From the NCBI RefSeq assembly GCF_020193575.1, contig NZ_JADYVD010000033.1:1-64000 (forward strand): a DNA stretch of 64,000 nucleotides. Reading direction: 5' to 3'. The first letter of the stretch is position 1, and every line of letters begins with the position of its first letter. This stretch comes from Ensifer sp. IC4062. Lineage in GTDB: Bacteria; Pseudomonadota; Alphaproteobacteria; Rhizobiales; Rhizobiaceae. Shown here piece by piece: positions 52,787-62,508 of the stretch. Below the pieces are notes generated by a model. The model ran no database searches. It was not told the origin of the DNA and worked only from the letters and a program-made list of their open reading frames with translations. The position numbers were made by a program, and so were the translations under genes.

Positions 52787-54433
52787 TCACCGCAGCCGAC
52801 CGCAAAAGACGTCGAGCGCGGAAAGCGCTATCACGTCGGCGACCAAGCGCGGTGCGAAGCCCGGCATCGGAAGCGCTTCGTGAACAATCACATCGACGGG
52901 GAGCCGCAGCTCCTGCGGTTCCCGCGTGAGATTGAACACGAACAGGAGCCGCTCGCCATTCTTCTCCCTCGTGAAGGCCAGGACGTCCTGGTCGACGGTG
53001 AGGAAGGCCATGTCGCCGTCGAGAAGCGACTCTTGTGCCCGGCGAAAGGCGAGTGTCTGGCGATAATGCTCCAGCACCGACCCCGGAACACCCTCCTGCG
53101 CATCGACCGCGAGCAACCGCTGTTCTTCCCGGACCGGCAGCCAGGGCGTCCCGTGGGAGAAGCCCGCATGGGGCAATTCCTGTTCCCACACCATCGGCGT
53201 GCGGCATCCGTCGCGGCCCTTGAAGGCTGGCCAAAAGCGGATGCCGTAGGGGTCGCGCAGCTCCTCGAAGGCAAGTTCCGCCTCCGGCAACCCCAGTTCC
53301 TCGCCCTGGTAAAGGCAGATCGACCCGCGCAACGCGGCAAGCAGGGAAATCGCGAGCTTCGCCACCCGCTCCCGTTCGGCTTCACTGCGTGCGAACCGAC
53401 TGACATGGCGGATCACATCGTGATTGGAAAACGCCCAGCAGACCCAGCCGTCGGCTACCACCGCCTGGAAATTCTCGACACAGCGGCGAATATGCCCTGC
53501 CGTGAATTCGGGTCCGAGAAAATCGAAGGTGTAACACATGTGCAGCTTGTCGCGGCCACCCGTGTAGGCGGCGACCGTCCTCAGCGAACGGGCGCCGTCG
53601 CCCACCTCGCCGACCGTTGCGCGTCCACCGTATTCATCAAGCATCGCCCGCAATCGGCGCAGAAAGCCGATGTTCTCCGGCTGCGTCTTGTCGTAGAGGT
53701 GATCCTGCATACCATAGGGGTTGACATCCGGTGCATCGTGGCTCGTTGCATCCGGATCGGGAACGAGCGGCGGATTGTCCCTGAGGTGCCGGTCGTGGAA
53801 ATAGTAGTTGGCGGTATCCAGCCGGAAGCCGTCAACGCCGCGATCGAGCCAGAAGCGGACGGTCGAGAGGACGGCCTCTTGGACCTCGGGATTGTGGAAG
53901 TTCAGGTCCGGCTGCGACGACAGGAAATTATGCATGTAATATTGCCTGCGGACGCCGTCCCATTCCCAGGCGGGACCGCCAAAGATCGCAAGCCAATTGT
54001 TCGGTGCCGTCCCGTCCGGTTTCGGGTCGGCCCAAACATACCAGTCCTCCTTGGCATTGGTCCTGCTCGACCGGCTCTCGATGAACCAGGGATGCCGGTC
54101 CGAGGTGTGCGAGATCACCTGGTCGATGATCACCTTCAGGCCCAATCGGTGTGCCTCGGCCAGCATGGCGTCGAAATCGGCAAGCGTGCCGAACATCGGA
54201 TCGACGTCGCAATAGTCGGAGACATCATAGCCCATGTCGGCCTGCGGTGACCTGAAGAAGGGCGACAGCCAGATCGCATCGACGCCAAGCGAGGCGATAT
54301 GGTGAAGCCGCCGGGTGACGCCGCGAAGATCGCCGATGCCGTCGCCGTCGGTGTCCTGAAAGGAGCGCGGGTAGACCTGATAGATCACCGCGCCGCGCCA
54401 CCAGTCGTCCGCTGATCTCGATGCTGTCGCCAT
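52787..54433 (-). CDS. Alpha-glucosidase, GH13 family
   Basis: A 548-residue cytoplasmic GH13 enzyme for alpha-glucosides such as sucrose, maltose or trehalulose. The four conserved regions are visible: D-Q-V-I-S-H-T-S, D-G-F-R-L-D-T-A (nucleophile Asp), V-G-E-V-G-D (acid Glu) and F-S-N-H-D. The W-W-R-G-A-V-I-Y-Q-V-Y-P-R-S-F start is typical of alpha-glucosidases of the AglA/oligo-1,6-glucosidase type, but no transporter genes are adjacent as in the agl operon. Start at 54433 with GGGGATTTGCCG upstream. Convergent with ade, 3 bp apart. Confidence 0.93.
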   Translation of the reverse strand: MATASRSADDWWRGAVIYQVYPRSFQDTDGDGIGDLRGVTRRLHHIASLGVDAIWLSPFFRSPQADMGYDVSDYCDVDPMFGTLADFDAMLAEAHRLGLKVIIDQVISHTSDRHPWFIESRSSRTNAKEDWYVWADPKPDGTAPNNWLAIFGGPAWEWDGVRRQYYMHNFLSSQPDLNFHNPEVQEAVLSTVRFWLDRGVDGFRLDTANYYFHDRHLRDNPPLVPDPDATSHDAPDVNPYGMQDHLYDKTQPENIGFLRRLRAMLDEYGGRATVGEVGDGARSLRTVAAYTGGRDKLHMCYTFDFLGPEFTAGHIRRCVENFQAVVADGWVCWAFSNHDVIRHVSRFARSEAERERVAKLAISLLAALRGSICLYQGEELGLPEAELAFEELRDPYGIRFWPAFKGRDGCRTPMVWEQELPHAGFSHGTPWLPVREEQRLLAVDAQEGVPGSVLEHYRQTLAFRRAQESLLDGDMAFLTVDQDVLAFTREKNGERLLFVFNLTREPQELRLPVDVIVHEALPMPGFAPRLVADVIALSALDVFCGRLR

Positions 54434-54814
54434 CGGCAAATCCCCTCGTTTTGGTCGTCGTCTCCAGGAAGATGTATCTTTGCGGGTTCTTCGAGTAAAC
54501 GACGATAGTGAGATTCGCGGGCTGGACATCGTCTCGCGTGCAGGATCCGGGGAATGGCACACTGCTTTCGATCGGCGAGTGCATGGTCGAACTGATGCAG
54601 CAGGAGGAGGAGTGCTGAGCATGCGTGCCGGCGTCGGTCGTGGTCGATACAACCAGCGCCAGCGACGGTTTCAACGGCGCGTTCCTTGTCCGCCTTGCGG
54701 CGGACGACAGGCATGCCGCAAGGCGGCATTCGCCGTTCGCATCGTTACTGCCGTGATCAGCTACGGGGTATTGATCGCGCGAGACAAGTTGCCCGCAGCG
54801 GTCGCCCGCCCTGG
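54434..54814. other. Intergenic region between alpha-glucosidase gene and der
   Basis: A 381-bp stretch upstream of the alpha-glucosidase gene (minus) and downstream of der (minus). It has a small GC-rich palindrome near 54690-54720 (CCGCCTTGCGGCGG) that may end the der transcript. Plus-strand frames here have no recognisable protein features. I see no gene. Confidence 0.55.
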
Positions 54815-56248
54815 TCAGCGCTTCTTGCGTGCCTTCGATTCGTAAGGATTGTCCGACGCGCGGAAATGCACCCGGATCGGGACGCCCGGCAGGTCGAAGT
54901 CGTTGCGAAGCCCGTTGATCAGATAGCGGGTGTAGGATTCCGGCAGGGCCTCGGGACGCGTGCAGGAAATCATGAAGCCCGGCGGACGGGCCTTTACCTG
55001 CGTCATGTACTTGAGCTTGAGGCGCCGCCCGGAAACGGCCGGCGGCGGATGCTGCACCTGCTGCGATTCGAGCCAGCGGTTAAGCCGCGCCGTCGAGATG
55101 CGCCGGTTCCAGACCTTGTCGGTATCGATGATCGCCTGCATCAGCCGGTCGAGGCCATAGCCCGTATGTCCGGAAATCGGCACCGCGCGAATGCCGCGCG
55201 CCTGCGGCAAGAGACGCTCGGTCTTTTCACGGAGGTCGGCCAGCACGGCTTGCCAGTCCTCGACAAGATCCCATTTGTTGAATGCGAGGACGGCCGCCCG
55301 TCCCTCGCGCAGGACCAGATCAACGATCTGCAAGTCCTGCTTCTCGAAGGGGATGGTGGCGTCGAAGACGACAACCACAGTCTCGGCAAAACGGATCGCC
55401 CTCAACGCATCGGCGACCGAGAGCTTCTCGAGCTTCTCCTGGACCTTGGCCTTGCGGCGCATGCCGGCCGTGTCGAACATCTTGATCGTGCGGCCGCGCC
55501 ATTGCCATTCGACGGAGATCGAATCGCGGGTGATGCCGGCCTCGGGACCGGTCAGCAACCGGTCCTCGCCGAGGAAACGGTTGATCAGCGTCGATTTGCC
55601 GGCATTCGGCCGGCCGACGATCGCCACGCGCAGCGGCTTCGTCTCGTCATAGGCGGGCTCGGCATCTTCATTCTCAGCCCCCTCGCCTGGAGCGGTCGGG
55701 CGGATGTCGACATCCGTCTCCGCCACGTCCTCCTTGGGCGGAAAGGCCCTCTCCTCACCGAGTGCTGCGACGATCGCGTCGCGCAGGTCGAGCATGCCCT
55801 CGCCATGTTCGGCCGAAATCGGGCAAGGATCGCCAAGGCCGAGCGTGAAGGCGTCGTAGAAGCCGCCATCGGAACCGCGCGCCTCCGCCTTGTTGGCGAC
55901 GACGATGACGGGCTTGCCGCGACGGCGCAGCATCTCGGCGAGCGTTTCGTCCGCCGGTGTCAATCCCGCCTTGGCATCGATCACGAACAGCGAAAGATCG
56001 GCCTCGTCGATCGCCGCCTCGGTCTGCGCCCACATCCGCCCCTGCAGGCTATCGGGCGCCGATTGTTCGAGGCCGGCGGTATCGATGATGCGAAACTTGA
56101 GGTCGACGAGCTTGGCGTCGCCGGGGCGCCGGTCGCGGGTCACCCCCGGCGTATCGTCGACAAGGGCCAGCTTCTTGCCAACCAGGCGGTTGAACAAGGT
56201 GGACTTGCCGACATTGGGGCGCCCGACGATGGCGACGGTAAAGCTCAT
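54815..56248 (-). CDS. der: Ribosome biogenesis GTPase Der (EngA)
   Basis: A 477-residue essential GTPase for 50S maturation. It has tandem G domains: first G-R-P-N-V-G-K-S-T at about residues 8-16 with D-T-A-G-L and N-K-A-E, second G-R-P-N-A-G-K-S-T at about 209-217 with D-T-A-G-M and N-K-W-D, then the C-terminal KH-like domain ending R-K-K-R. Start at 56248 is the family N-terminus. A YfgM-like gene lies upstream, as in E. coli yfgM-bamB-der, but bamB is missing here. Confidence 0.97.
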   Translation of the reverse strand: MSFTVAIVGRPNVGKSTLFNRLVGKKLALVDDTPGVTRDRRPGDAKLVDLKFRIIDTAGLEQSAPDSLQGRMWAQTEAAIDEADLSLFVIDAKAGLTPADETLAEMLRRRGKPVIVVANKAEARGSDGGFYDAFTLGLGDPCPISAEHGEGMLDLRDAIVAALGEERAFPPKEDVAETDVDIRPTAPGEGAENEDAEPAYDETKPLRVAIVGRPNAGKSTLINRFLGEDRLLTGPEAGITRDSISVEWQWRGRTIKMFDTAGMRRKAKVQEKLEKLSVADALRAIRFAETVVVVFDATIPFEKQDLQIVDLVLREGRAAVLAFNKWDLVEDWQAVLADLREKTERLLPQARGIRAVPISGHTGYGLDRLMQAIIDTDKVWNRRISTARLNRWLESQQVQHPPPAVSGRRLKLKYMTQVKARPPGFMISCTRPEALPESYTRYLINGLRNDFDLPGVPIRVHFRASDNPYESKARKKR

Positions 56249-56271
56249 CTCGAAATATCCGTTTCCGCTCT

Positions 56272-56378
56272 TACAGTGTCGTGCATCCTTTAGGACGCAC
56301 AAAGGACGCTGTAACTCTTTGAGTCTACGCATCGTGCTTTCCGAAAATCAGGTCCGATTTTCGGGCCGATGCGCTAGG
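56272..56378. repeat. Mosaic palindrome between der and yfgM-like gene, copy 9
   Basis: ACAGTGTCGTGCATCCTTTA, GGACGCACAAAGGACGC and TGTAACTCTTTGAGTC, then a divergent palindrome CCGAAAATCAGG with CCGATTTTCGG. It is a more diverged copy and replaces the place where bamB lies in E. coli. Confidence 0.6.
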
Positions 56379-57042
56379 CTTTTCCGCTCGCGGCAATCAC
56401 GTCAAGCAGCATCTGCGCACGGCCCATGACTCCGCGTGGGCTCTCGGTATCTTCGGTGATCTGCTGGAACCAGCTTTTTGCCTTGGCAAAGTCGCCTGCC
56501 TTGTAGGCCGCAAGCCCAAGCGCTTCCCGGGCGGAGTGGCGCATCGTGTTTTGCGGAACGGCCAGTTGTTCAACCTCCGACGACACCTGCTCATAGGTTC
56601 CGTGGTCGACGAGCAGATAGGCGGCGCGCAGGCGTGCGGCATCGCGCAGCGCCGGCGGAATGCGCGTATCCTTGCCGATTTCGGAGAAGGCAGTGATCGC
56701 CGCATCGGTCTCGCCCTTCTGCGCCTGAAGGGTCGCAGACCGCAGCCGAGCCAGCACCGGATAGGAACCGTAGCCGTCCTTTTCCAACGACGCCAGTGCC
56801 GCAAGAGCCTCGTCTGACTTGTTCTCCCGCGCAAGATTGAGCGCGGCGAGGAAGGCGTCGCCCGATTGCGACGAGGATGTTTCCTGCCAATAGTCGTAAC
56901 CGACCTTGCCGACGGTGCCGAGAACGATGAAGGCGGCGAGCGCGACGATCAGCCCGCCGAAGCGTGTCCAGATGGCTTTCATCTGGTCCGAACGGAGTTC
57001 TTCATTGACCTCGCGGATAAAGCTGTCGTCTTGGTTCGCCAT
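56374..57042 (-). CDS. YfgM-like TPR membrane protein
   Basis: A 222-residue single-pass protein: cytoplasmic N-terminal tail (D-D-S-F-I-R-E-V-N-E-E-L), TM helix at about 25-46 (F-G-G-L-I-V-A-L-A-A-F-I-V-L) and a periplasmic TPR-like domain with G-D-A-F and A-L-A-A-L-A-S-L-E-K. The layout matches YfgM/TPR_21, an ancillary SecYEG partner in E. coli. Start at 57042 (MANQDDS) is chosen from the family. Next to der as in enterobacteria. Confidence 0.88.
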   Translation of the reverse strand: MANQDDSFIREVNEELRSDQMKAIWTRFGGLIVALAAFIVLGTVGKVGYDYWQETSSSQSGDAFLAALNLARENKSDEALAALASLEKDGYGSYPVLARLRSATLQAQKGETDAAITAFSEIGKDTRIPPALRDAARLRAAYLLVDHGTYEQVSSEVEQLAVPQNTMRHSAREALGLAAYKAGDFAKAKSWFQQITEDTESPRGVMGRAQMLLDVIAASGKA

Positions 57043-57131
57043 GTCCCTATGTTCCGGCTGCCCGGCCTTCATGCTGAGAATTTTGCGCCTTCTACCCGAT
57101 TTTGCGCCTCTTGTAAGGGGGAGAACGTCAT

Positions 57132-57719
57132 TTAGGCGATAGCGATAGGTGCTACGCCGATCACCAGTTCGTGCAGCTTCCAGACAATCGCAACGAAGAG
57201 CACGGCACCGAGCAGGATTGCGCCGATATCGTTGCGATAGGAAGCAACGGTGGGATAGCTGATCTCGCCGGCTCGCCAGCGCTTCTTCATGGAAATGCGG
57301 AGAACGATCCCCCAGACCAGAAAGGCGCCGAAAAGCACGACGGACGAGGTCTCGCCGTTGGCAAGCAGATGGGCAAGCGCCCAGATCTTGATGGCGAGAA
57401 TGGCCGGATGCTTCGCTGCAACGCGGATCTTTCCGGCCGGCAGGAAGGCGGCGGCGAGACAGATGCAGGCGATCAGCATGAGCGTCAGGGCAATATGCGC
57501 GAGAAAGACTGGCGGCGTGTAGAGGATGCCGGTGGTCGCGCGCGCCTGGTCGAAACCGATGGCGATAAGTGCGAGGCCAATGACCGCCGAAATGCCGTGG
57601 ATCGCATGCCAGGTTCCAACACCCTGCCGCTCGATTACCGCCTTGCGCACGCCCGGTGCAAAGCTTCGAACGAGGTGGATGCCGAAAAAAATCACAATGC
57701 CCAGAATGAGAAGCGCCAT
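57132..57719 (-). CDS. NnrU family membrane protein
   Basis: A 195-residue integral membrane protein with about six TM segments. The family signs are the N-terminal F-F-G-I-H-L-V-R-S-F-A-P-G-V-R, G-K-I-R-V-A-A-K-H-P and W-A-L-A-H-L-L-A-N-G. NnrU was found in nitric-oxide respiration clusters, and relatives bind heme (zeta-carotene isomerase Z-ISO), but no denitrification genes lie here. Start at 57719 gives the family N-terminus; the frame is open 29 codons upstream. Divergent from the polysaccharide deacetylase gene. Confidence 0.88.
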   Translation of the reverse strand: MALLILGIVIFFGIHLVRSFAPGVRKAVIERQGVGTWHAIHGISAVIGLALIAIGFDQARATTGILYTPPVFLAHIALTLMLIACICLAAAFLPAGKIRVAAKHPAILAIKIWALAHLLANGETSSVVLFGAFLVWGIVLRISMKKRWRAGEISYPTVASYRNDIGAILLGAVLFVAIVWKLHELVIGVAPIAIA

Positions 57720-57865
57720 ATTTGACCCGCCGCAGTTATTCATTTGTTTACCAAGCCATAGCGATATCGATCGCGGATTTCCAGATGGATCAAAGGATTG
57801 CCGCATTCCTCAAGAAGGGACGGCACGAACAAGTCCTCTACTGATTCTCCCAAGTTGCCTCCGGA

Positions 57866-58870
57866 ATGACACGTCAGATCCTCGCCCTCTCTTTTTGCCT
57901 TTTTCCCGCCCTCGCTATTGCCGAGCCGCTGTCGGTCCTCGCGGTCCCCGAGAACAAACAGCTCGTAATCGTGTCCTTCGACGGCGCACATGACAACGCG
58001 CTGTGGGAGAAGAGCCTCGCCATGGCAAAGCGCACCGGCGCTCACTTCACCTATTTTCTCTCCTGCACCTTCCTGATGACGAAGGCGGACGGCAAGCAGA
58101 TCTATAAGGCGCCGGGCCAGAAGGCCGGACGCTCGAACGTCGGCTTCGCGCAAAACCGCGAGGAGATCGCGACGCGCGCCGGCTACATCTGGCAGGCCCG
58201 TCTCGATGGACACGATATCGGCAGCCATGCGTGCGGCCATTTCGACGGCAAGGGCTGGAACGAGACCGATTGGCAGCGGGAATTCACCGCCTTCCGCGAG
58301 GCGCTAATCGATGCCTGGAAGAAGGCCGACATGGCAGAGGCCGAGCCGCAAGGCTGGGCGAAATTTGCGACAAACGATATCAAGGGCTTCCGCGCGCCCT
58401 ATCTTTCGTGGAGCGACGGCCTGCTGCCGGCGTTGGAGGCATTCGGCTTCACCTATGACGCAAGCCTGGTGACCAAGGGGCCTGGCTGGCCGGCGGTGCA
58501 AAATGGCTTGCCGCGCTTCGGCCTGCCTCTCATTCCCGAAGGCCCGTCGCATCGGCCGGTGATCGGTATGGACTACAATCTCTTCGTCCGTCATTCGATG
58601 GGTGTCGAGAACAAGAAGAACAGCTCGGTTTTCGAAGAACGTACGCTTGCGGCCTACCGCGAGGCCTTCCGCAAGGAATATGATGGCGACCGAGTTCCGC
58701 TCCAGCTTGGCTTCCATTTCGTCGAAATGAATGGCGGCGCCTATTGGCGCGCGCTCGACCGCTTCCTGACAGAGACCTGCAGCAAGCCGGATGTCGCCTG
58801 CGTCAGCTACGCGGAAGCGCTCCCCCTGATCGAGAGCGCAAAAAAGAAGGCGGATCGCTCCGCCTTCTGA
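57866..58870 (+). CDS. Polysaccharide deacetylase family protein (exported)
   Basis: A 334-residue protein with a signal peptide (cleavage-like A-I-A at about residue 19) and a NodB-type carbohydrate esterase fold. The first motif is V-S-F-D-G-A-H-D-N (Asp instead of the usual F-D-D) and the metal His pair is I-G-S-H-A-C-G-H. A long insertion after the first motif sets it apart from classical chitin or peptidoglycan deacetylases. The last 26 bp of the gene contain the bacA terminator on the other strand. Function is unknown; envelope polysaccharide is likely. Confidence 0.85.
   Translation: MTRQILALSFCLFPALAIAEPLSVLAVPENKQLVIVSFDGAHDNALWEKSLAMAKRTGAHFTYFLSCTFLMTKADGKQIYKAPGQKAGRSNVGFAQNREEIATRAGYIWQARLDGHDIGSHACGHFDGKGWNETDWQREFTAFREALIDAWKKADMAEAEPQGWAKFATNDIKGFRAPYLSWSDGLLPALEAFGFTYDASLVTKGPGWPAVQNGLPRFGLPLIPEGPSHRPVIGMDYNLFVRHSMGVENKKNSSVFEERTLAAYREAFRKEYDGDRVPLQLGFHFVEMNGGAYWRALDRFLTETCSKPDVACVSYAEALPLIESAKKKADRSAF
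58840..58868 (-). terminator. bacA terminator inside the 3' end of the deacetylase gene
   Basis: Perfect 10-bp stem, AGAAGGCGGA (minus 58868-58859) with TCCGCCTTCT (58854-58845) and a 4-nt loop, followed on the minus strand by TTTTTT (58845-58840). The same bases encode the C-terminal K-K-K-A-D-R-S-A-F of the convergent gene. Confidence 0.82.
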
Positions 58871-58879
58871 TGGCACGTC

Positions 58880-60142
58880 TTAAAGGGCGAGCTCTTCCTT
58901 GCCGCCGACCTCGATGAACTGCTGGTCGATCTCCGGCAGCGGCTCCTCGTCGAGGATCGCTTCGAAGGCGCGCAGGCGCTTGTAGATTGAGAGGAGTTCC
59001 ACGATCGTCGGCCACGAATTGACGAGATACTGGAACGACGACGTTACCTGGCCGAACGCGCCGGAGATCTGGTTGAGGGCGCCGAGCGAAATCCTGCCGG
59101 CAATGATCGACGGAGCGAGGATCAGCAACGAGAAGATGTTGTTGATCTGCAGGTAGAAGATGCGGGCGATATTGAAATAGAGATAGTGGAAGTAAAGCCG
59201 GAAATAGTTCCGGCGGACGTTGTCGAATAGGTCGGCGACCGTCGGCGGCTGGGCGCGGTCGGCGTGATCCTCGCCGTAAACGAGTTCCTTGCGGTACGCG
59301 GCCTCCACGCGCTGATTTCGGAACTCCAGTCCCGGCAGCTTGATGCCAACGAGAGCCAGGAACACGGTGCCGAACAGCGACCAGAGCACGGCGGCCGTTA
59401 CCAGCGGATAAGGAATGATGCCAACTATCGGAAGCTCGGTGACGTTGGCCGACAGCCGGATCAGCACCGGCGTGAATGCGATCAGCGTCATGACGCTATC
59501 GATCAGGCTGACGCCAAGCCCCTCGACTGTGGTCGAGAAACGCATCGTGTCCTCCTGAACGCGCTGCGAGGCGCCCTCGATATGGCGAAGCCTGCTCCAG
59601 TTCTCCATGTAATATTCGTTCATCGCCGTGCGCCAGCGGAAGATGTAATGGCTGACGAAGAAGCGCGTCATGACCGCAACGGCGACCGCGACCATCGCAA
59701 TCGCCAGGAAAGTGCCGATTTCGCCATAGAACTGCTCAGCCGTCACAACGGCTGACTTCGAAACTGCTGCCTGCACCAGATCCCAGAACGGGCCGTACCA
59801 GTTGTTGATCGCGACACTGACCTGGACCTGGAAATAGGTAACAAAAAGGATCAAGGCAGATCCAAGAATGGACCAGGTCTGCCAGCGATGCGGTGAATAG
59901 ATATACCAGAACGCCGTGAAAAGCCCGACGACCACAGCAAAGTAGATGTAAAACCACAGGAAGGCAGGCGACCAGAATGCCGAAATGCCGACAATCGGCG
60001 GCGCGTCAATAGCCAACGGCGGGAGGCCGAAAGCTGCTCCCATTCTTTCGCCCCAGCCGTACCAGAAGGCAATGGCTAGCAGCGACCATACGATGACGGA
60101 AATGAAGAATTGCTTCGGCTTGGGGAAAAAGGATTGGAACAA
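58880..60142 (-). CDS. bacA: BacA, SbmA-type peptide transporter essential for bacteroids
   Basis: A 420-residue inner-membrane protein, exactly the length of S. meliloti BacA. It has about seven to eight TM helices and the SbmA/BacA domain. Residues tested by mutation in S. meliloti, W182, Q193, D198, E207, R284 and R389, are all in place. BacA imports antimicrobial peptides, protecting bacteroids from legume NCR peptides, and affects very-long-chain fatty acids of lipid A. Its 3' end is 10 bp from the convergent deacetylase gene, within which its terminator lies. Confidence 0.97.
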   Translation of the reverse strand: MFQSFFPKPKQFFISVIVWSLLAIAFWYGWGERMGAAFGLPPLAIDAPPIVGISAFWSPAFLWFYIYFAVVVGLFTAFWYIYSPHRWQTWSILGSALILFVTYFQVQVSVAINNWYGPFWDLVQAAVSKSAVVTAEQFYGEIGTFLAIAMVAVAVAVMTRFFVSHYIFRWRTAMNEYYMENWSRLRHIEGASQRVQEDTMRFSTTVEGLGVSLIDSVMTLIAFTPVLIRLSANVTELPIVGIIPYPLVTAAVLWSLFGTVFLALVGIKLPGLEFRNQRVEAAYRKELVYGEDHADRAQPPTVADLFDNVRRNYFRLYFHYLYFNIARIFYLQINNIFSLLILAPSIIAGRISLGALNQISGAFGQVTSSFQYLVNSWPTIVELLSIYKRLRAFEAILDEEPLPEIDQQFIEVGGKEELAL

Positions 60143-60308
60143 GGCGCGGCACTCTCGCTTCTGAGGAGGGACAATGACTTGCCCCCTGATGTGCCGAAAC
60201 TAGGGCAATTCGCTCTAGGCAACAATTAGGTAATGTGAATGTTACTGTTATTTCATCAAGCTGCGCGTCTACAAATTTTCCTGCGGAGGGACCGGTTGAC
60301 CTTGGAAA

Positions 60309-61598
60309 TCAACGATCCAGGGCGGATCTGATCTTGCGCAACTCAACGGCGACCACACCTCCGCAGCAAAAGAGAACGCCAGCCGCTACGAGCGTCGGCA
60401 AGGTAAAATCGCCGGTCCGTTCGGCGAGCCAGCCGGCGACGAGCGGCCCGACGATCTGGCCGATGCCGAAGGCTGCGGTCATCAAGGCAAGCGCCCGGCG
60501 CGGGCTTTCCGGTGCAAGGCGCCGCCCGATTTGCAGGCCGTAAGCTGTGATCATCATGAAGGTGGCGCCGAGCATCAAGCCGCCCACGACCGGCGCGAAG
60601 GGCAAGGGCAACGAAACGGTCAGAACAAGCCCGGCGGCCTCGACCAGCAGGCCGATGGCGTAGACGCCCGCAAGCCCGAAGCGCGGCACGGCGAAGCGCC
60701 AGAGATAAACCGAGACCGCGGCGCTTGCGCCCGTCAGCAGCCAAGCGAGGAATTCGACGCTGTGGCCGCCACTGGCATCCCGGGCCATGGCGACGAGAAA
60801 CGTAGCGGTGATCACATAGCCGAAGCCGAAGAAGCCGTAGGTAAGCGTCATCACCGTCAACGGCCGCGTCCACGTCAGCGGTCCTTCGCGTTCACCCCCG
60901 CTCGCGGCCAGATGGCCGCGCGGCAGAAGCGCAGCCACGACGACCGTGCCCGCCAGCGCGACGAGCGCACCGGTGAACCAGTCGGCCTGCGACGTGGAAA
61001 GACCGGCTGAAGCAAGCGGTGCGGCCCAGACACAGATCGAGGAAAGGGCAATCCCGAGGCCAACGCCGCCGAAATGCACCGACGGCACATGCTCCGATCT
61101 GGCGCGCAATCCCTCTCCCAGCACGATTCCCGAGATGAAGATCATCGCAAAGGCGCTGGCGAGGCCGGCAAGGAAACGAATGACGCTGTAGGCGAACACG
61201 GAGGACGTCACCCCCATGGCAGCGAGCAACAGCGTCGTCGCCACGAGCGCGGCGAGGCCGATCCGCCGTTCGCGACCATGAGCCCAGCCGTAGGCCGCAA
61301 GCACCGCGCCGGCGAGATAGCCAACGAAGTTCGCCGATGCGATCAGCCCGGCGTCGCGCGGTGAGAGCCCCGCATCCGCCATCATCGCCGGCAGGATCGG
61401 CGTGTAGGAGAAACGGCCGAAGCCCATGGCAACTGCCATGGCGACGGCACCGGCGACCGCTGTTGCCGCGAGGTTGCCGGGATGCACGAGGGAAGACGCC
61501 GGCTCTTGGCTTCCGCGGTGTTTTACCTCATTGAGGCCGGCACCGGCTTGCTTCGATGAGACGTGATCCCGATCCGGCAATTTGTGAAACGTGCTCAT
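60309..61598 (-). CDS. YbfB/YjiJ family MFS transporter
   Basis: A 429-residue major facilitator with 12 TM helices. After a 30-residue polar N-terminus the first helix and loop show G-F-G-R-F-S-Y-T-P-I-L-P-A-M, the mark of the YbfB/YjiJ group. Second-half helices and W-L-A-E-R-T-G-D follow. The substrate is unknown. Start at 61598 (MSTFHK) is chosen; an upstream start at 61622 adds eight residues. Same strand as bacA, 166 bp upstream of it. Confidence 0.88.
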   Translation of the reverse strand: MSTFHKLPDRDHVSSKQAGAGLNEVKHRGSQEPASSLVHPGNLAATAVAGAVAMAVAMGFGRFSYTPILPAMMADAGLSPRDAGLIASANFVGYLAGAVLAAYGWAHGRERRIGLAALVATTLLLAAMGVTSSVFAYSVIRFLAGLASAFAMIFISGIVLGEGLRARSEHVPSVHFGGVGLGIALSSICVWAAPLASAGLSTSQADWFTGALVALAGTVVVAALLPRGHLAASGGEREGPLTWTRPLTVMTLTYGFFGFGYVITATFLVAMARDASGGHSVEFLAWLLTGASAAVSVYLWRFAVPRFGLAGVYAIGLLVEAAGLVLTVSLPLPFAPVVGGLMLGATFMMITAYGLQIGRRLAPESPRRALALMTAAFGIGQIVGPLVAGWLAERTGDFTLPTLVAAGVLFCCGGVVAVELRKIRSALDR

Positions 61599-61691
61599 AG
61601 TCTTCTTATTGCACCGCAGCAATAAGACGACAAATGACTATAATTGAACGTCCTATTGAAGGAATCGAACAATCCCTGGATCAGGCGTGCG

Positions 61692-62441
61692 TCAGCCCGG
61701 CAAAGTCACCACGAGGGGCCCGCCGCGTGTGACGACGACTGTATGTTCATACTGCACCGTCGGGGCGCGCGGCTCGCTGTAGAGCGTCCAGTCATCGTCT
61801 CCTCCTTCCGCCCAGTGGGCGCCCATCGACAAAAACGGCTCCACGGTGAAAACCATGCCGTCGGTCATGCGCCGCCGCTCGGACGGATCCGGCCAGGTGG
61901 CGATCTCGCCCGGTTCCTCATGCAACGAACGGCCAATGCCGTGGCTCGCGAGGTTGGTGAGGAGCGAATAGCGGTTCTTGCGGGCAAAGTCGCCGATGGC
62001 ATTGCCGATCGCCGCCAGGGATTGACCCGGGCGCACCTGCTTCAATCCGAGCCACATCGCGCGCTCGCCGTCGCGGCAAAGCCTGTCGATTGCCGCGGTT
62101 ACTGGCGGTACCGGAAAGGAAGCGCCCGTATCGGCGAAGATACCGTCCTTCTCGGCCGAAACATCGATATTGACGAGGTCGCCGGCGCGGATCACGCGGG
62201 CGCCAGGGATGCCGTGTGCGACTTCCTCGTTGACGCTGATGCAGGTCGCGCCGGGGAACTTGTAGCAGAGCTCCGGCGCCGAGCGCGCGCCCGCGTCCTC
62301 CAGCACCTTGCGGCCGATCGCATCGAGTTCCGCCGTGGTGATGCCAGGTTCGAGTGCCTCGGCCATCGCCTGGAGCGCATTGGCGCAAATGCGGCCAATT
62401 TCCTTCAGTCGCTCAAGATCTTCGTCGTTGTTGAGGGTCAT
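61692..62441 (-). CDS. map: Methionine aminopeptidase, type I
   Basis: A 249-residue enzyme removing N-terminal Met. The metal ligands are visible: V-N-I-D-V-S and F-A-D-T-G (Asps), S-H-G-I-G-R-S-L-H (His), T-V-E-P-F (Glu) and Q-Y-E-H-T-V (Glu). It begins directly with the catalytic fold, lacking the extra N-terminal segment of the housekeeping alphaproteobacterial Map, so it may be a second, accessory copy. Start at 62441 (MTLNNDED) fits better than 62465. Confidence 0.92.
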   Translation of the reverse strand: MTLNNDEDLERLKEIGRICANALQAMAEALEPGITTAELDAIGRKVLEDAGARSAPELCYKFPGATCISVNEEVAHGIPGARVIRAGDLVNIDVSAEKDGIFADTGASFPVPPVTAAIDRLCRDGERAMWLGLKQVRPGQSLAAIGNAIGDFARKNRYSLLTNLASHGIGRSLHEEPGEIATWPDPSERRRMTDGMVFTVEPFLSMGAHWAEGGDDDWTLYSEPRAPTVQYEHTVVVTRGGPLVVTLPG

Positions 62442-62508
62442 GGTGTCTCGCTTTCGCGGCCACATGTAGCGTGCCGGCGCGGCATATGCCAGAGTCGACA
62501 GCGGACGT

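Noticed and set aside
54480-54845. Plus-strand frame of 121 codons in the gap between the alpha-glucosidase gene and der
   Set aside because: No ribosome site, no family features, and its end runs into der antisense.
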